DNA of 64,000 nt from Rhizophagus clarus (Eukaryota; Glomeromycota; Glomeromycetes; Glomerales; Glomeraceae): assembly GCA_015698045.1 (NCBI GenBank), contig BLAL01000047.1, forward strand, positions 434,001 through 498,000, read 5' to 3'. Positions 1 through 10,700 of the stretch are shown here, piece after piece; the first letter of the stretch is position 1, and each line of letters opens with the position of its first letter. Under the pieces are notes generated by a model. It did no database searches. It was not told the DNA's origin and was given only the letters and a program-made list of their open reading frames with translations. Made by a program: the position numbers and the translations under genes.

Positions 1-113
1 CGCTCTTCTTCCCCACACGCCACAGTGCAGGGTGTAGCACAATTGTGCACGTCATGGTGAATGTAACAAGCATAAAGATCAAACGCACACTATACATCCC
101 TAAGGATACTGAC

Positions 114-465
114 CTTTAATCCATTTCGCATAGCTTTTGCTTTATTATAAGCTTTCGTTCTCTTATCCAAATGTAGAATTAATATGTCAAGTTCCTTTCC
201 CAGCGAATTGTGTGAAAACCAAATATCTGCTGTTGGATTTTTTTTAAAAAAAAAAGTATTCCACGTTTTAGAATCGCCCCAATGAGAAATGGGTTTCTCC
301 CAGAATTCTGTCAATAGGTTCAATGTTAGAGGTATATTTTGTAATATATATATTTTGTAATATACTAATAGATAAATATCTACCATGATATTCAAGTAAA
401 GAAAAGACGTGTTTCGGTATTCCGTTTATTTCGTCTTCCGCTGAAGTTTTTCTTTTTATTGACAT
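114..465 (-). CDS. Partial gene of unknown function (first two exons)
   Basis: This gene begins at an ATG at 465 and reads leftward. Exon 1 (384-465) encodes a 27-residue N-terminus beginning MSIKRKTSAEDEINGIPKH. An intron of 76 nt (308-383, GTAGAT to TTGACAG) follows. Exon 2 (114-307) encodes 64 residues beginning EFWEKPISHWGDSK and ending NKAKAMRNGLK, then a GTCAGT donor. The frame stays open across the junction, and the composition (mixed charge, Trp, Asp, Lys) looks like real protein, not translated AT-rich spacer. The next exon must lie beyond the left edge: bases 1-90 are richer in GC but show no obvious acceptor. I do not recognise the family. No signal peptide or membrane segment is visible, and the product looks soluble and basic at its start. 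Confidence 0.5.
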
Positions 466-1159
466 ATTAACGTTAAAGACTAAATATGAAAATAAGCTTA
501 TGGCGAAACTGACGGGACAAGTCTTTGGTATTTATGAATACTATATATAAGTTTTTAATGAAGTATAAATTACATCACTGATAAGATGATATTTTTAATG
601 AAGTATAAATTCCATCATTGATAAGATGATATTTTTAATGAAGTATAAATTACTTCACTGATAAGATGATATTTTTAATGAAGTATAAATTCCTTCACTG
701 ATAAGATGATGTTTTTATGTTTTTAATGAAGTATAAATTTCATCACTGATAAGATGGTGTTATTAACTTCCATAATCATCACGCGTCACGCATCTTGATT
801 ATAGTTTTTCAACGCGTTGTCATAGTGCGGAATATGAAATAAATTTTCTAATATCCATCCTACGAGATTGCTCCGATTTCCCTATAAAAAAAGAAATGTT
901 TACTAAATATACATAAAATAATCACTTACAATTGTTACGTAATTTCGCCATAAAATATATGGAAAAATGAGACCAAATCGGACAATATATGATAATAGTA
1001 AATTATTTGTTAATCATTCGTAAATTATTCATTTTACAAATGTAAATTAAAATGTAATCATTTGTTTATTAAATGTACGTAATATACATATACTGCAGTT
1101 TCACTTATATGTGAATTAATACAAATATACTACAGATAAAATCTAAAGTACAAAGTATA
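466..1159. other. Intergenic, mostly a 40-bp tandem repeat array
   Basis: No gene is visible here. The tandem array at 551-758 is listed separately. The remainder is AT-rich spacer. If the gene at 1160-1753 and the gene at 114-465 are both real, this stretch holds the promoter of the latter and the 3' flank of the former. Confidence 0.6.
551..758. repeat. Five-copy 40-bp tandem repeat
   Basis: Copies begin at about 551, 591, 631 and 671 with an exact 40-bp period, and a fifth begins at about 718 after a 7-bp slip. Each unit reads roughly TTTTTAATGAAGTATAAATT, then a variable trinucleotide, then TCACTGATAAGATGAT. Copies differ at a handful of positions, chiefly the ACA/CCA/ACT/CCT trinucleotide. 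The array sits directly upstream of the start of the gene at 114-465, which reads away from it. It could be promoter-proximal, but nothing in the sequence proves a role. Confidence 0.9.
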
Positions 1160-1753
1160 TTAATTATTATAACGTCGTTTTTTAATAATAGGTTTACCAA
1201 TACCTTCTTTGAATAGACGTATTTCAGCAACAGTAGATTCAGCTTTTTTTCTAGTTGATCTACGAAGTGTTATTTGCTGCGGCACTACCTTTTTACTTCT
1301 ATTTCAATATGAAAAAGAATTATTAAAAAATGAGACCAAGTTGCCGGTATATCATATATTATGATAATTAAACTGTGTTAAATCAATCATATTACTTAAT
1401 ATACATACACATTAAAGGATTTCTTTCTTTTCATCAGATTATCTTCAATATGCTGATCTTTGGCGGCGGATTCTTCATTGATTCTCAACCAGTTGATCAT
1501 CTTGATCACGAGTTATATTATCAATCAGTTGTTTTTCAGTAAATATGTTAGAAATATTAGTTTGTCGACTTTTAGCACTTTTATTTTGCTGTGGCATTGA
1601 TTTTCGTCTATTATAATAATTATAGTATAAAAAATGTTAACAAAATCAAGCTAAATAAATGCATTTTGGTATACATACGTATTGGAAAAAATAGGTCTTT
1701 TTTCTAAATCATCGTCAATTTGTTGATCTTGAACATAAGTTTTATATGGCGTA
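1160..1753 (-). CDS. Basic protein gene built from a duplicated exon pair (3' end, probably broken)
   Basis: Three minus-strand exons can be placed: A (1679-1753), B (1409-1607) and C (1160-1298, ending in TAA). The donors of A and B are both GTATGTAT. The coding content is repeated. The A-to-B junction reads LEKRPIFSN-TRKSMPQQ and the B-to-C junction reads LMKRKKSFN-VSKKVVPQQ, so one exon-intron-exon block was duplicated within the gene. The C-terminus is very basic (ends KKRRYNN). Exon B is 199 nt and does not keep the frame at both ends, so it either holds a one-base shift near 1485 or a missed intron. The N-terminal exons are not found, and the inverted repeat at 1764-1860 sits just where the preceding intron should be. 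Function is unknown. The short Lys/Arg-rich blocks (LRRSTRKK, KKRR) would suit a nuclear protein, which is inference only. Confidence 0.45.
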
Positions 1754-1763
1754 CTGTAGAAGT

Positions 1764-1860
1764 CAAAGGTTGTTGTAAAAAACAACAAGTTAGTTGTTGT
1801 AAATCAACAAGTAAATTGTTGTAAATTAATAACTGAAGTTACTTGTTGATTTACAACCAC
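1764..1860. repeat. Fold-back element with perfect 19-bp arms
   Basis: The left arm (1796-1814, GTTGTAAATCAACAAGTAA) is the exact reverse complement of 1839-1857, separated by 24 bases. An outer, looser copy of the GGTTGT/ACAACC ends lies at 1767-1800 and 1852-1860. The whole stretch is made of TTGTTGTAAA and its complement. It looks like a small non-autonomous inverted-repeat element inserted in or beside an intron of the gene at 1160-1753. Confidence 0.75.
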
Positions 1861-1903
1861 CCTATTCGACCGATCGACAAAGGCTCTAACCTTACATTTC
1901 ATG

Positions 1904-2598
1904 TCTCAAGTGCCTAGGTTATATCCTTCATGATCCGCCCATGGTTTCAACTCATGTCCGTGATATACCCTGACTTGCATGCTATGTTATGGATAAAATG
2001 CCCATACACTAGTCAATCATAAGTAAATTCAACATCTGATAATCCTACTTACCAGGACATTTATGTCCGTGACGTTTGTTGTCTGTTGCTCATGATGCTT
2101 CTTGTCAGGTGCAGATATTTATGTCTGTAATATTTGTCGTCAGTTGCTCCTTTGATAGATACGGACTTTTATTTATAATCATTAATTGTTTATGATATTT
2201 CTTACCAGACATACTAGACATTTATCTGTTATGTTTATGCTATCAGTTATTTAGCTTGCTTATAATATATCTTAATATTTACAATATATGTCTGTAATAT
2301 ATATATTATTATTAGTTATTTATGTTTATACCATCCTTCATGTTATTTATGTTATAGTTCTATAAATTATTGAAGAGGTTTTCCTATATCACTTAACCTT
2401 GCTGAAAAACTTCCAGCAATATTTTCATAATTGCTGTTGGGTGAAATTCTTGTATCTATTCCTTTGTGATTTCTTTTTCTTTTCTATTAATCATTTTTAA
2501 AAGAAGACAAAAAATGATATATCTGCTATATATTGACCAGTCAAGTTTTGAGCAGCAATAAAAAATTATCTTGTGATTATAACGCAGACGCTCCAACA
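1904..2598. mobile_element. Possible solo LTR (fossil) with internal degenerate repeats
   Basis: The stretch is somewhat richer in GC than its surroundings. It contains two to three degenerate copies of a unit containing TTTATGTCYGTRAYRTTTGT (near 2060, 2115 and 2285), followed by a TATA-like region near 2350. It ends CGCTCCAACA at 2598, a CA end of the kind seen in Ty3/gypsy long terminal repeats. No internal coding region adjoins it. The left boundary is not clear, and no matching TG start was found. It would be an old solo LTR; this is a weak call. Confidence 0.25.
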
Positions 2599-3480
2599 GT
2601 TCCTATTTACCTAGTTACTTAATATAATAAATAAATAGTTATTTTCTCAGTTAATAAATAATTGTAATTTATTATTATAACATGATGATTACTAGATACT
2701 CAATTTTAAAAAAAAAAAATCCTTTGAGGTTATAAATCTATCATTAACAAGTTTTATAATAGTAGTTGAATTATTTTCATTTGAGTAATTTAAAATAACT
2801 AAAATAAATGAATATTTTTATGGGCAAATTGTTAACATCTCGTTCATCACATATAATTGTAATAGTTTAATTTCATTTGAATTGAATGAATTGAACTGGT
2901 AATTATCAAAATGTATAGAATAATGAAATAAATTAATTTTTATTATGAAAATAATTAAGCAATAGAATAACTTTGGTTTACAATCCAAGCATTTATGTAG
3001 CAATAATATCATAATTAAAACAAGTTGGGTTGTTAATAATTATATGAACAAACATTTGTCATATTATTAATCATAATAAAAGAAAGATAGTAATATAAGA
3101 TTATAGGACTTGATAGCAGCATACAACATTAAAATTTTTTATAGATTAAATATTATTTAATTTTTAATTTTGATAAATGTAATACATTTTATTTATTAAA
3201 TTATTAATATATAACTAAGAATTTTTCTAATTGTCGCCGCAGGTGATTCTCAATTTCTCATGATTACTAAGCGCGTGATATTTATAATACTAGGAAAACG
3301 GAAACTGTTATCAAGTCCTAAATCACAGAATCCGTCATCACATAGGTGCAGTTCCTGGGATGAGCGGAATAATTTGGCAAACATCTGGACATGACGTCAT
3401 CAAGCGCAGAAGTATATATAGTCCTTCGTTACACTTCGGACCATTAATTATATATGTCGTAATGGAATATTACTATAATG
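2599..3480. other. AT-rich spacer
   Basis: No credible gene, RNA or element is visible. The open frame at 2818-3012 is low-complexity AT-rich sequence. From 3230 onward the base composition becomes more balanced (to about 3440), but with no open frame or repeat that I can identify. Confidence 0.6.
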
Positions 3481-3560
3481 CACTAACCCTAACCTAACCC
3501 TTCCATGCAATAATATTAAAATGAACTAACCCTAACCTGATCCTAAGTTCCCTCATCCAC
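3481..3560. repeat. Short interstitial telomere-like repeats
   Basis: Two stretches read CACTAACCCTAACCTAACCC (near 3481) and ACTAACCCTAACC (near 3524), each followed by a similar tail (TTCCATGCAATAAT, then TCATCCACGCAATAAT). So a unit of about 55-60 bp that includes the CCCTAA motif is duplicated. The run is too short and degenerate to be a chromosome end. Confidence 0.6.
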
Positions 3561-3667
3561 GCAATAATGTTTTCAACATAATTAAATCCTAAACTACTTT
3601 AATTCAATCAATAAAAAGTTTTGATCAATTTATTATATAAGCATTAAAAAGCCGCAAAGAAAAAAAC

Positions 3668-4161
3668 CCTTTTTACTCAATTCCAAATATCCAGACCACG
3701 CTGTCTACAAAGAAAAAAAAAATGAACTGTTAGAAACAGTTCGTTAAAAAAATCAATTAAATAAGAAACTTATAAAAAAAGTTCCCTACCGAATTTTCTC
3801 ACTTGTCCAAAGACCAGGCCTAGCGTCTAAAAAAAAAAGAAAAATATAGAAACGTTAGTGGTACGTTTCAATAAAGAATTAAATTAAAAAAAGTTGCCAT
3901 TGCTCCCTGAAAATCCATGTTTCTAAAGACTCAGCCATCTAAAAAAGAAAAAATATCAAATATTTAGCAAAATGTTTCGTTAAAAATAAAGAATTAAAGA
4001 ATACATTAAAACATACATTACCGAAATACATCAAAGAAATCTGAAGGAATCGTCTAAAAAATGAAAGAAAAACCAACAGGCAATAAGTTAATAAAAGTTC
4101 GCTAAAATAAAACAAAAAAAAATTTCACTTATAATAGCATACGAAATGTCATGTTGCGTTC
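3668..4161 (-). other. Mini-exon array, about 120-bp period
   Basis: On the minus strand the segment alternates short candidate exons with A/T-rich introns of about 85-115 nt. Candidates are 4143-4161 (19 nt), 4022-4053 (32 nt), about 3902-3938, 3790-3826 (37 nt) and 3668-3704 (37 nt). Each follows a polypyrimidine tract ending in TAG. Donors GTATGC, GTAATG and GTAGGG can be seen for three of them, while the other two have weak or lost donors. The introns share a motif (on the plus strand, AAACGTTAGT or a variant) with the introns of the array at 63453-64000. The exon frames do not add up to a clear protein, so this is a decayed array or part of a gene I cannot complete. Confidence 0.5.
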
Positions 4162-6700
4162 CTAAAGAAAAAAAGGAACGTTAATAACGTTAAACGAAAA
4201 AAAATTATTTATCAATGATTTAAATCAGTAAATATCATAACCTGCGGCGGTATATGTTAAAATTAAATTACTATAGAAAAAATATATCAAGCTATATAAA
4301 TATATAAACATCAAACTATATCCATCATTTATTTATTTATTTATTTCAGAAAATCTAAAAAATAGAATATAGTATTAGTGTTATTTTTATAATGCCGTTA
4401 CCAACCACTCAATTATACTTACTGTAATTGTTTATTCAAGAAGCCCAACATATGTTCAACATATCTGCAGAAAGATAAAAAAATGGCAGAAGCAATTTTG
4501 ATTAAAAATATTACAAACACCCCATTTTAATGTGCAAGTTCGGTTATCCAAGTAAATGTAAATCCGTTATTCCAACAAAATGAAGAATGTTAACATTTAC
4601 CTGTCCAGTCTGTCCAAGCCTTGTGTCCTTACAGAAAGAAATACAAAGAATCTTAATAATGACAAAAAAGAAATATAAATATGTTTCTTTAACGAAAATG
4701 AGCCCAACTATAAGTCCGATATTAAGTCAGCGTTCTTATAAAAAACCTGAAGCTTTACAACTAGCTTTACGAAACAAATCTCCCGAATACATAAAGAACG
4801 AATAATTTTTCTATTTTAAAAAAAAGGTTTTTCATTTAAAATAAAAAAAGACCAGTTTAAAAAAACTGAATTTATTTTTTTAGGAAACTTCGGTTTTTTA
4901 AAAACTAAAAATAAAACTTCAGTTTATTAGGTTTATTATTTATAATAATTTAAATTAAACAAAAAATTGATTTAGAAAACCAATTTTTTCTAAGAAAAAA
5001 AAAAAAAATAAAAAAAAAAATAAAAACCTTAGTTTACCTAAACGAAATTTATTATTATTTTTTTTTTTTTCATAAATCACGTAATTATTTTAGAATAATC
5101 ATGATTTTTCGTAAATACGAAAATAATTTCAGATTATGTATATTTAAGGATAGATGGATTTTAATGGATAATTTAGATAATCCAATCTAAAAAAATTTTC
5201 AATAATTATTTTTAAGGAAAAAGGAGTTTCGTAAATTTTTGTAATAAATTTTAACTAATTTACTTTTTTTCTTTTTTATAATAGGATTGCCACTTGCCAG
5301 ACGAAAAACATGACTGGGCTTTGGAATTGAGTTAAAGGAGGGCTGGGGAAAGGTTTTTTGTTGTTTTTTTTTTTGATATATTAAAATTGTTTATTTTTTT
5401 TTTCCTTTCTGTAGTATTGCCAAATGAAAAACATGACAACTATATTATAGCCGCAGTGCTAACATTTGCTGATCGGGCCAGTCAATTATTCAAAAAAATA
5501 AATCGGTTTTTTAAGCTGATTTTTTTTTTTTTTAAAATGAAGAAAAAAAAAAAAAAAAAAAAAAGATATAAATAAGAATAAAAAATTTCGGTTTTAAAAA
5601 GTGGAAAAAATATATTTTAAATTGATAAAATATTGATCACCTGTAATTTTGTATTTTTTTACTAATGTTGTTTAAAAAAGGAAAAGTTTCGAATAAGAAA
5701 GGGAAGGTTAAAATTTAAGACAGTAAATCAATGCTAAAAATGAGTTAGAGGTATTCCAAAAAAGAAAACCACTTGAAAACCAAATTTTATTAACATTATC
5801 AAAATAAACTTGTATCTTTTGGATTTGGTTAGAACTTTCAAAAAAATTTGATGAAACATACGATATTTTTTTTCTTTACTTTTAAGTTTATAGTAATTTC
5901 CAATTATTAGACATTGTTTTTTTTTTTATAATGAGCAGGTTATAGTAGAATACTAGAATATCAACGATTGCAAGACAAACATATGGATTCCACCATTCTA
6001 GTCGATAAAGATATTTTAAATAATTACAATGAATACTATTTCTTTAATAATCACTTAACTTTTAGTATAACAGGGAGCTTTAAATAAACTTATATGATAG
6101 TATCCAGAAATTGGAATTATAATATTTAACTTGTTATTGAGTCAAAATACTTTTATAAATATTCATAGATTGTGACTACAAATTTTTATTTTATTTAACT
6201 TTGTTTTATTAATACAAATTAAATTTACTATGTTGCGTCTATTTTACGTTGAATTGTCAAATGATAGTATATCAAGTGATTTTTTAGTGTAACAATGTTA
6301 CAAACCAGTTTTAGGCAACGGATATCGCAAAGAAAACAAATCCGCCGATATACAAACGCTGTAAAAAAAATTTTATTATTAACTGCACGGCCTGTACGTG
6401 TTTTTTTTTTTAAGACCGAATCGCGATAATGCAGGAAAAAATTTACAAAGCACGAAATAAATATAACAGATAACTGATAATAAATGTATAATTGCTTTAT
6501 TTTTTTTATCTTAATAAATTTAGAATTTCCAATATTTTAACATAATGACGTTTGTGTTAACGAGGTAGGATTTCGGCCAGCACTATAAATTCGGCCTGAA
6601 ATACGCTATTTAATCAGTTTGATATAAAAACAATACTTTTTTTTTTGTTTATTTCAAATTTTTGTTATATATATAAGCGTTATACAAAAACATTTGTAAT
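4162..6700. other. Homopolymer-rich spacer with a duplicated exon-like pair
   Basis: Long A and T runs dominate from 4800 to 5600. Two plus-strand exon-like pieces stand out, each after a pyrimidine tract and AG. One near 5293-5335 reads LPDEKHDWALELS. The other (5415-5500) reads LPNEKHDNYIIAAVLTFADR before running into A-rich sequence. The shared LP(D/N)EKHD points to another duplicated exon. The open frame at 4587-4805 has no recognisable content. The rest is spacer. Confidence 0.4.
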
Positions 6701-6775
6701 GAAAATCGAATTTTAGAATCTAAACTTGAGAAAAGATTAGATAATCGCGATTAATCGATTCTAGAATCGATTTTC
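6701..6775. repeat. Inverted repeat around GAAAATCGA
   Basis: GAAAATCGAATTTTAGAATC at 6701-6720 is mirrored by GATTCTAGAATCGATTTTC at 6757-6775. The arms are about 19-20 bp with two mismatches and a loop of 36 bases. It is probably a miniature inverted-repeat remnant. Confidence 0.7.
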
Positions 6776-6892
6776 ATTTCTAAAATTAATAAATACATTA
6801 TGAAAAAAAAGAAAAGCGAAGTGTATTGTTCACTAAGGGGCAATTCGTTTCATGTGTGTAGTAAATTACACTATTTTGATCACAAAATAACA

Positions 6893-7389
6893 AAATATAT
6901 AATTGCAAGTAAGCTAATCAGGGTGCATAATTTTATTTATGACAAAAGCACGTCAGGTGCGAGTGTGCGACATATCATCCCAAACTTTATCACTTTCTAT
7001 CTTCTCGTTATTATGAGTTACAAAATTGGTTTGTATCAATTGATAATCACCTTTTATATTGTCAATTTATCATACAAGAAAGCATGAGAATCAAGCACAA
7101 CATGTTTATTGATTATTACTTTTTCGTCATTAAGAATGACAAAATTGGAATTGTTTTAACGTTACATTCTTATCAATGTATTTTCGTCTTTTTTTATCGT
7201 ATAGAATCTGGTTATTTCCTTGTTTAACGAAGATTTCGAGAAGATCTCACGCTCACAGATCTTTCAACTTAATTCACGAGAAAATTCCTTTATAAGTTAT
7301 TTTCTGCGTTGAAAAAATAGATTCGGAGAATAGGAGATTTAAAGTGGCAAGAGAATTCCGTCTGAAAAATTTGAAGATTGCGGATAATA
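6893..7389 (+). repeat. Tandem copy of the promoter, leader and 5' end of the downstream gene
   Basis: This block repeats, in the same order, the segment 7390-7830 that leads into the large coding sequence. Shared landmarks are ATAATTGCA, CACTTTCTAT, ATTGATAATC, ACGTTACATTCTTATCAA, TATAGAATCTGGTTATTT, a CTCACxCTCACAGA motif and GAGAAAATTC. The copy also includes a piece of the N-terminal coding region: near 7332 it reads NRRFKVAREFRLKNLK against DRRLKVTREYRLKNLKK in the real gene. It lacks the ATG context, so it is a broken partial duplicate. The best kept blocks are candidates for promoter or leader elements. Confidence 0.8.
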
Positions 7390-7752
7390 TAATTGCACGT
7401 AAGGTACCTAATTTTTTTTATGTACGACAAAAAACACAGCGAGATATCCACTTTCTATTTGGAGATGATTGTTGCACAGATCTCTTGGTCAATTAACTTT
7501 TCCGTCATTATGAATTATCAAAATTGGCAATTGATAATCGACCTTATTGTCAGCAAGATGGGATTGTTTGACGTTACATTCTTATCAAATGATTTTATCC
7601 TATAGAATCTGGTTATTTTCTTATTTAATGAAGATTTCGAAAAAATCAAAAAAAATCATTTCTCACACTCACAGACCTTTTAATGAGAAAATTCTTTTAT
7701 TCGTTATATTTTACATTATATTTTGAGCTTTGTTAAACTACGTTGCGAAAAG
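7390..7752 (+). promoter_or_regulatory. Probable promoter and leader of the coiled-coil protein gene
   Basis: This is the intact downstream copy of the duplicated 5' block, ending at the ATG at 7753. Blocks kept in both copies include TATAGAATCTGGTTATTT (about 7602) and the CTCACACTCACAGACCTTT region (about 7664-7682). Conservation between copies, against otherwise drifting sequence, is the only evidence for function. Confidence 0.4.
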
Positions 7753-10700
7753 ATGAGTGAAGAAATAGACCCAATGGAACTTAGGGATAGGAGACTTAAA
7801 GTGACAAGAGAATACCGTCTGAAAAATTTGAAGAAGGTTGCTGATAAGAATCTGGCTCTTTATAAGATTGCGAAAAAAAATACGATTCAATCTACTATTC
7901 TCTCTATTGCTTGCGTTGTATTTGGAGTTATTTTTATTTTCTTGGTTAAAGGTTCTGGCGTCTCAAAAATTGTAGAAAATTCTGTAGCTGGAGTCGTATC
8001 TTTGTTATCTTTTATTGGGAGTATAAAAAGTTTTATAACCCCATCAACGGATGATGATTGTATTGCCCTTAAATTTTCTGAGGTGTGCCCTGAATATGTT
8101 GATCTTTCGATGAAAACTACCGATGAGGATGACATTCGAAATACCGAAAATACAATTGAACGTTGGTGTACTTATTTACAAATTATGAAGTCATTGTATA
8201 CTATAATTATTATGTTTAGTTCATTACTGTTCATTATTTTTATTATACTTGACTTTACTCTTAAAGAAACTAATGTGATCCCAGTAAACTTAGCGATTAT
8301 TATTTTTGGAGCGATTGCTCTTATGGGCGCTCTTATAAATCGTTATTTTTTAAAGAGGTTTACTTTTACAGGTGATGGAGGAAAGGATATAGAACGACTT
8401 ATAAATGGTATTAACATTCACATTAAAAGGAATTCCGCTCGTGATTTAGATCAGCTTATATCTTACTATTTTCATGATAAGAAATCTATCGAAACTTTCT
8501 GGGATGTTTTATTATATGTATTGAAGAAAGTGAAAAAAGTTATTATACTTTTTATCAGAGTACTATTGAAAATAATGGAGTTACTCATAAAGTTATTGGA
8601 AATATCGAGATTGAAAAAAAAAAAACCGGATGACAACAAGTTACGAACTTTGATTGAGGAACTAGTTGCTATAAAAGACGCTGATCCGAAGGTGGCAGTT
8701 GCCAGTGCTACGATTAATAATCATAGTAATGATATTACTTCGTGGATATGGGAATTATTTATTGTGATGGAAAATTTTGGGTGGAAATTCCAACAAAATA
8801 TTGATTCGAAATCAGAATCGAATATGAGAAAACTTATGAAGAAATTGTCATTGAAAGAGCTTGTCGAAATTATTCAGGTTTCGAACAATCACAGATATCA
8901 GTATGAATTGGAAGCGGCTAAATTGACTGTTGACTACTCTATACTTAGGGAACTTCAAGGGGCAGCAAAGGAATTACTTGATGTATTGAATAGGGGAATC
9001 AAGAAAATAAATGGTTCCAATAAGTCCTCGTCTAAATGTGATAAATTACAAACAGAATTTTCTAAGATGTCTAAAATGTTGGAAGTGATTAACCAGAAAA
9101 CAGAAAATTCCATCAAGTCCGCAAAATTTGATAAGATAGGAAAGGTGTTGGAAATGATTAACCGAAAAACAGAAAATTCCATTGATCCGACATCGGAGGA
9201 ACTTGAATTATCCGTAATACTTGTTGGAATGGAAGATATTAATAAGATTACAGAAAAAGTCAATAAATACTCGGATCCGACACCTGCACAGGTTGACGAA
9301 TTATACGATAATATACTTGAAAAGTTACTTGAATTATTTAATGTGTCTAAGAATTTGAAAAAGATTACAGATCCAACGTTGAAACTTCATGGGATAGAAA
9401 AAGAATTATCTAAGACATCTGAAACATTGAAAGAGATTAATCAGAAGATAGAAACTCCCATTGAAGATATGAGGTATGCAAAAATAGTTCATAATTCGTC
9501 TCAGAGGATACTTGATGAGATAGGAGATAAATTATCCGAGTTGCATAGGATAAAACAAGATTTGATAGATAAAGGAAAGTTCGATGAAAAAAATGATTTC
9601 AATGAACTCCCAGATAAAAAAGTAGACGAAAATTTATTTAATATATTTATTAAGATGGCAAATGAATCATTTAGGATACTTGAATTTTTGCCAAATAAAG
9701 TGAAAAAAAATTTAACTACAGAATTAGATAAATTATCCGAGATACGTAAAATTAAAGAAAAAACAATTGAAGGTACAGAAGATCGTTCGAGGAGGGATTC
9801 AAAAGATTCCGATAATCATATAGAAAAAATATTACCTGAGAAGCTTGAGGAGATGGGAAAAGGATTATCTTCGATACTTAACAATACAATTGTAACAATG
9901 CGTGATGAGATAAAGAAAAAGAAAGAAATTAATAAAGAACCCATCACAGAAAAATTTATTAACGAAATTCAAATTTCGGATGAGTGTTTTAGTACCGAGT
10001 TTCCGACGCCAGATTTGTTATCAAAATTATCTGAGAATCTTAATAATGTGGAAAAAAAAATATCTAAGATACTTAACAATGCACATGCAACAATTAATGT
10101 AAATCTCAAAACAAAAAAAGCGAAAGAATTTTATGAAACTTTGAAGGATTCGGACGCGCTTATCCAGAAAATGAAGATTTACAAAAATAATTCTGCGGTT
10201 CTGGAGCCTATAAAAAAATTATCTAAGATACTCGAGAAGGTGAAAAAAGAATTAAATGAGTATTCGAAAAATTACAATAATATAAAAGGATTATCCAAAG
10301 AGACGGAAAAAGAATTATCTAAAGAGACGGAAGAAGAATTATCCAATATACGTGATTTTATAACTACAACAGTTGAAAATATAGATCCCAAAACAGAAAA
10401 AGAGAAAGAACTTATTCATCATCTGAAAGAAAAATTATCTACTACAACAATTGAAAATATTGATGATTCGAAGAAGAATATGAAGGAATTATCTAATATT
10501 ATAAATACAACAATTGAAAATATAGAGGAGAAAGAGGAATTATCTAATATACGTAATATTATAACTCAAACGATTAAAGATATAGATCCAAAAACAAAAA
10601 AAGTAAAAGAATTTATTGATGATCTTTTGAAGAATATCAATATTTCCGCATATATAAAAAAATTATCTGAAGAGGTAGAGGTGAAAAGAAATTTATCTGA

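Noticed and set aside
551-758. Possible CRISPR array
   Set aside because: The units are contiguous tandem copies with no unique spacers, and the window is eukaryotic.
3481-3560. True telomere
   Set aside because: There are only a few CCCTAA units, interrupted and followed by ordinary sequence on both sides.
4587-4805. 72-codon ATG frame as a gene
   Set aside because: No homology, no splice partner and low-complexity surroundings. A chance frame is likely.
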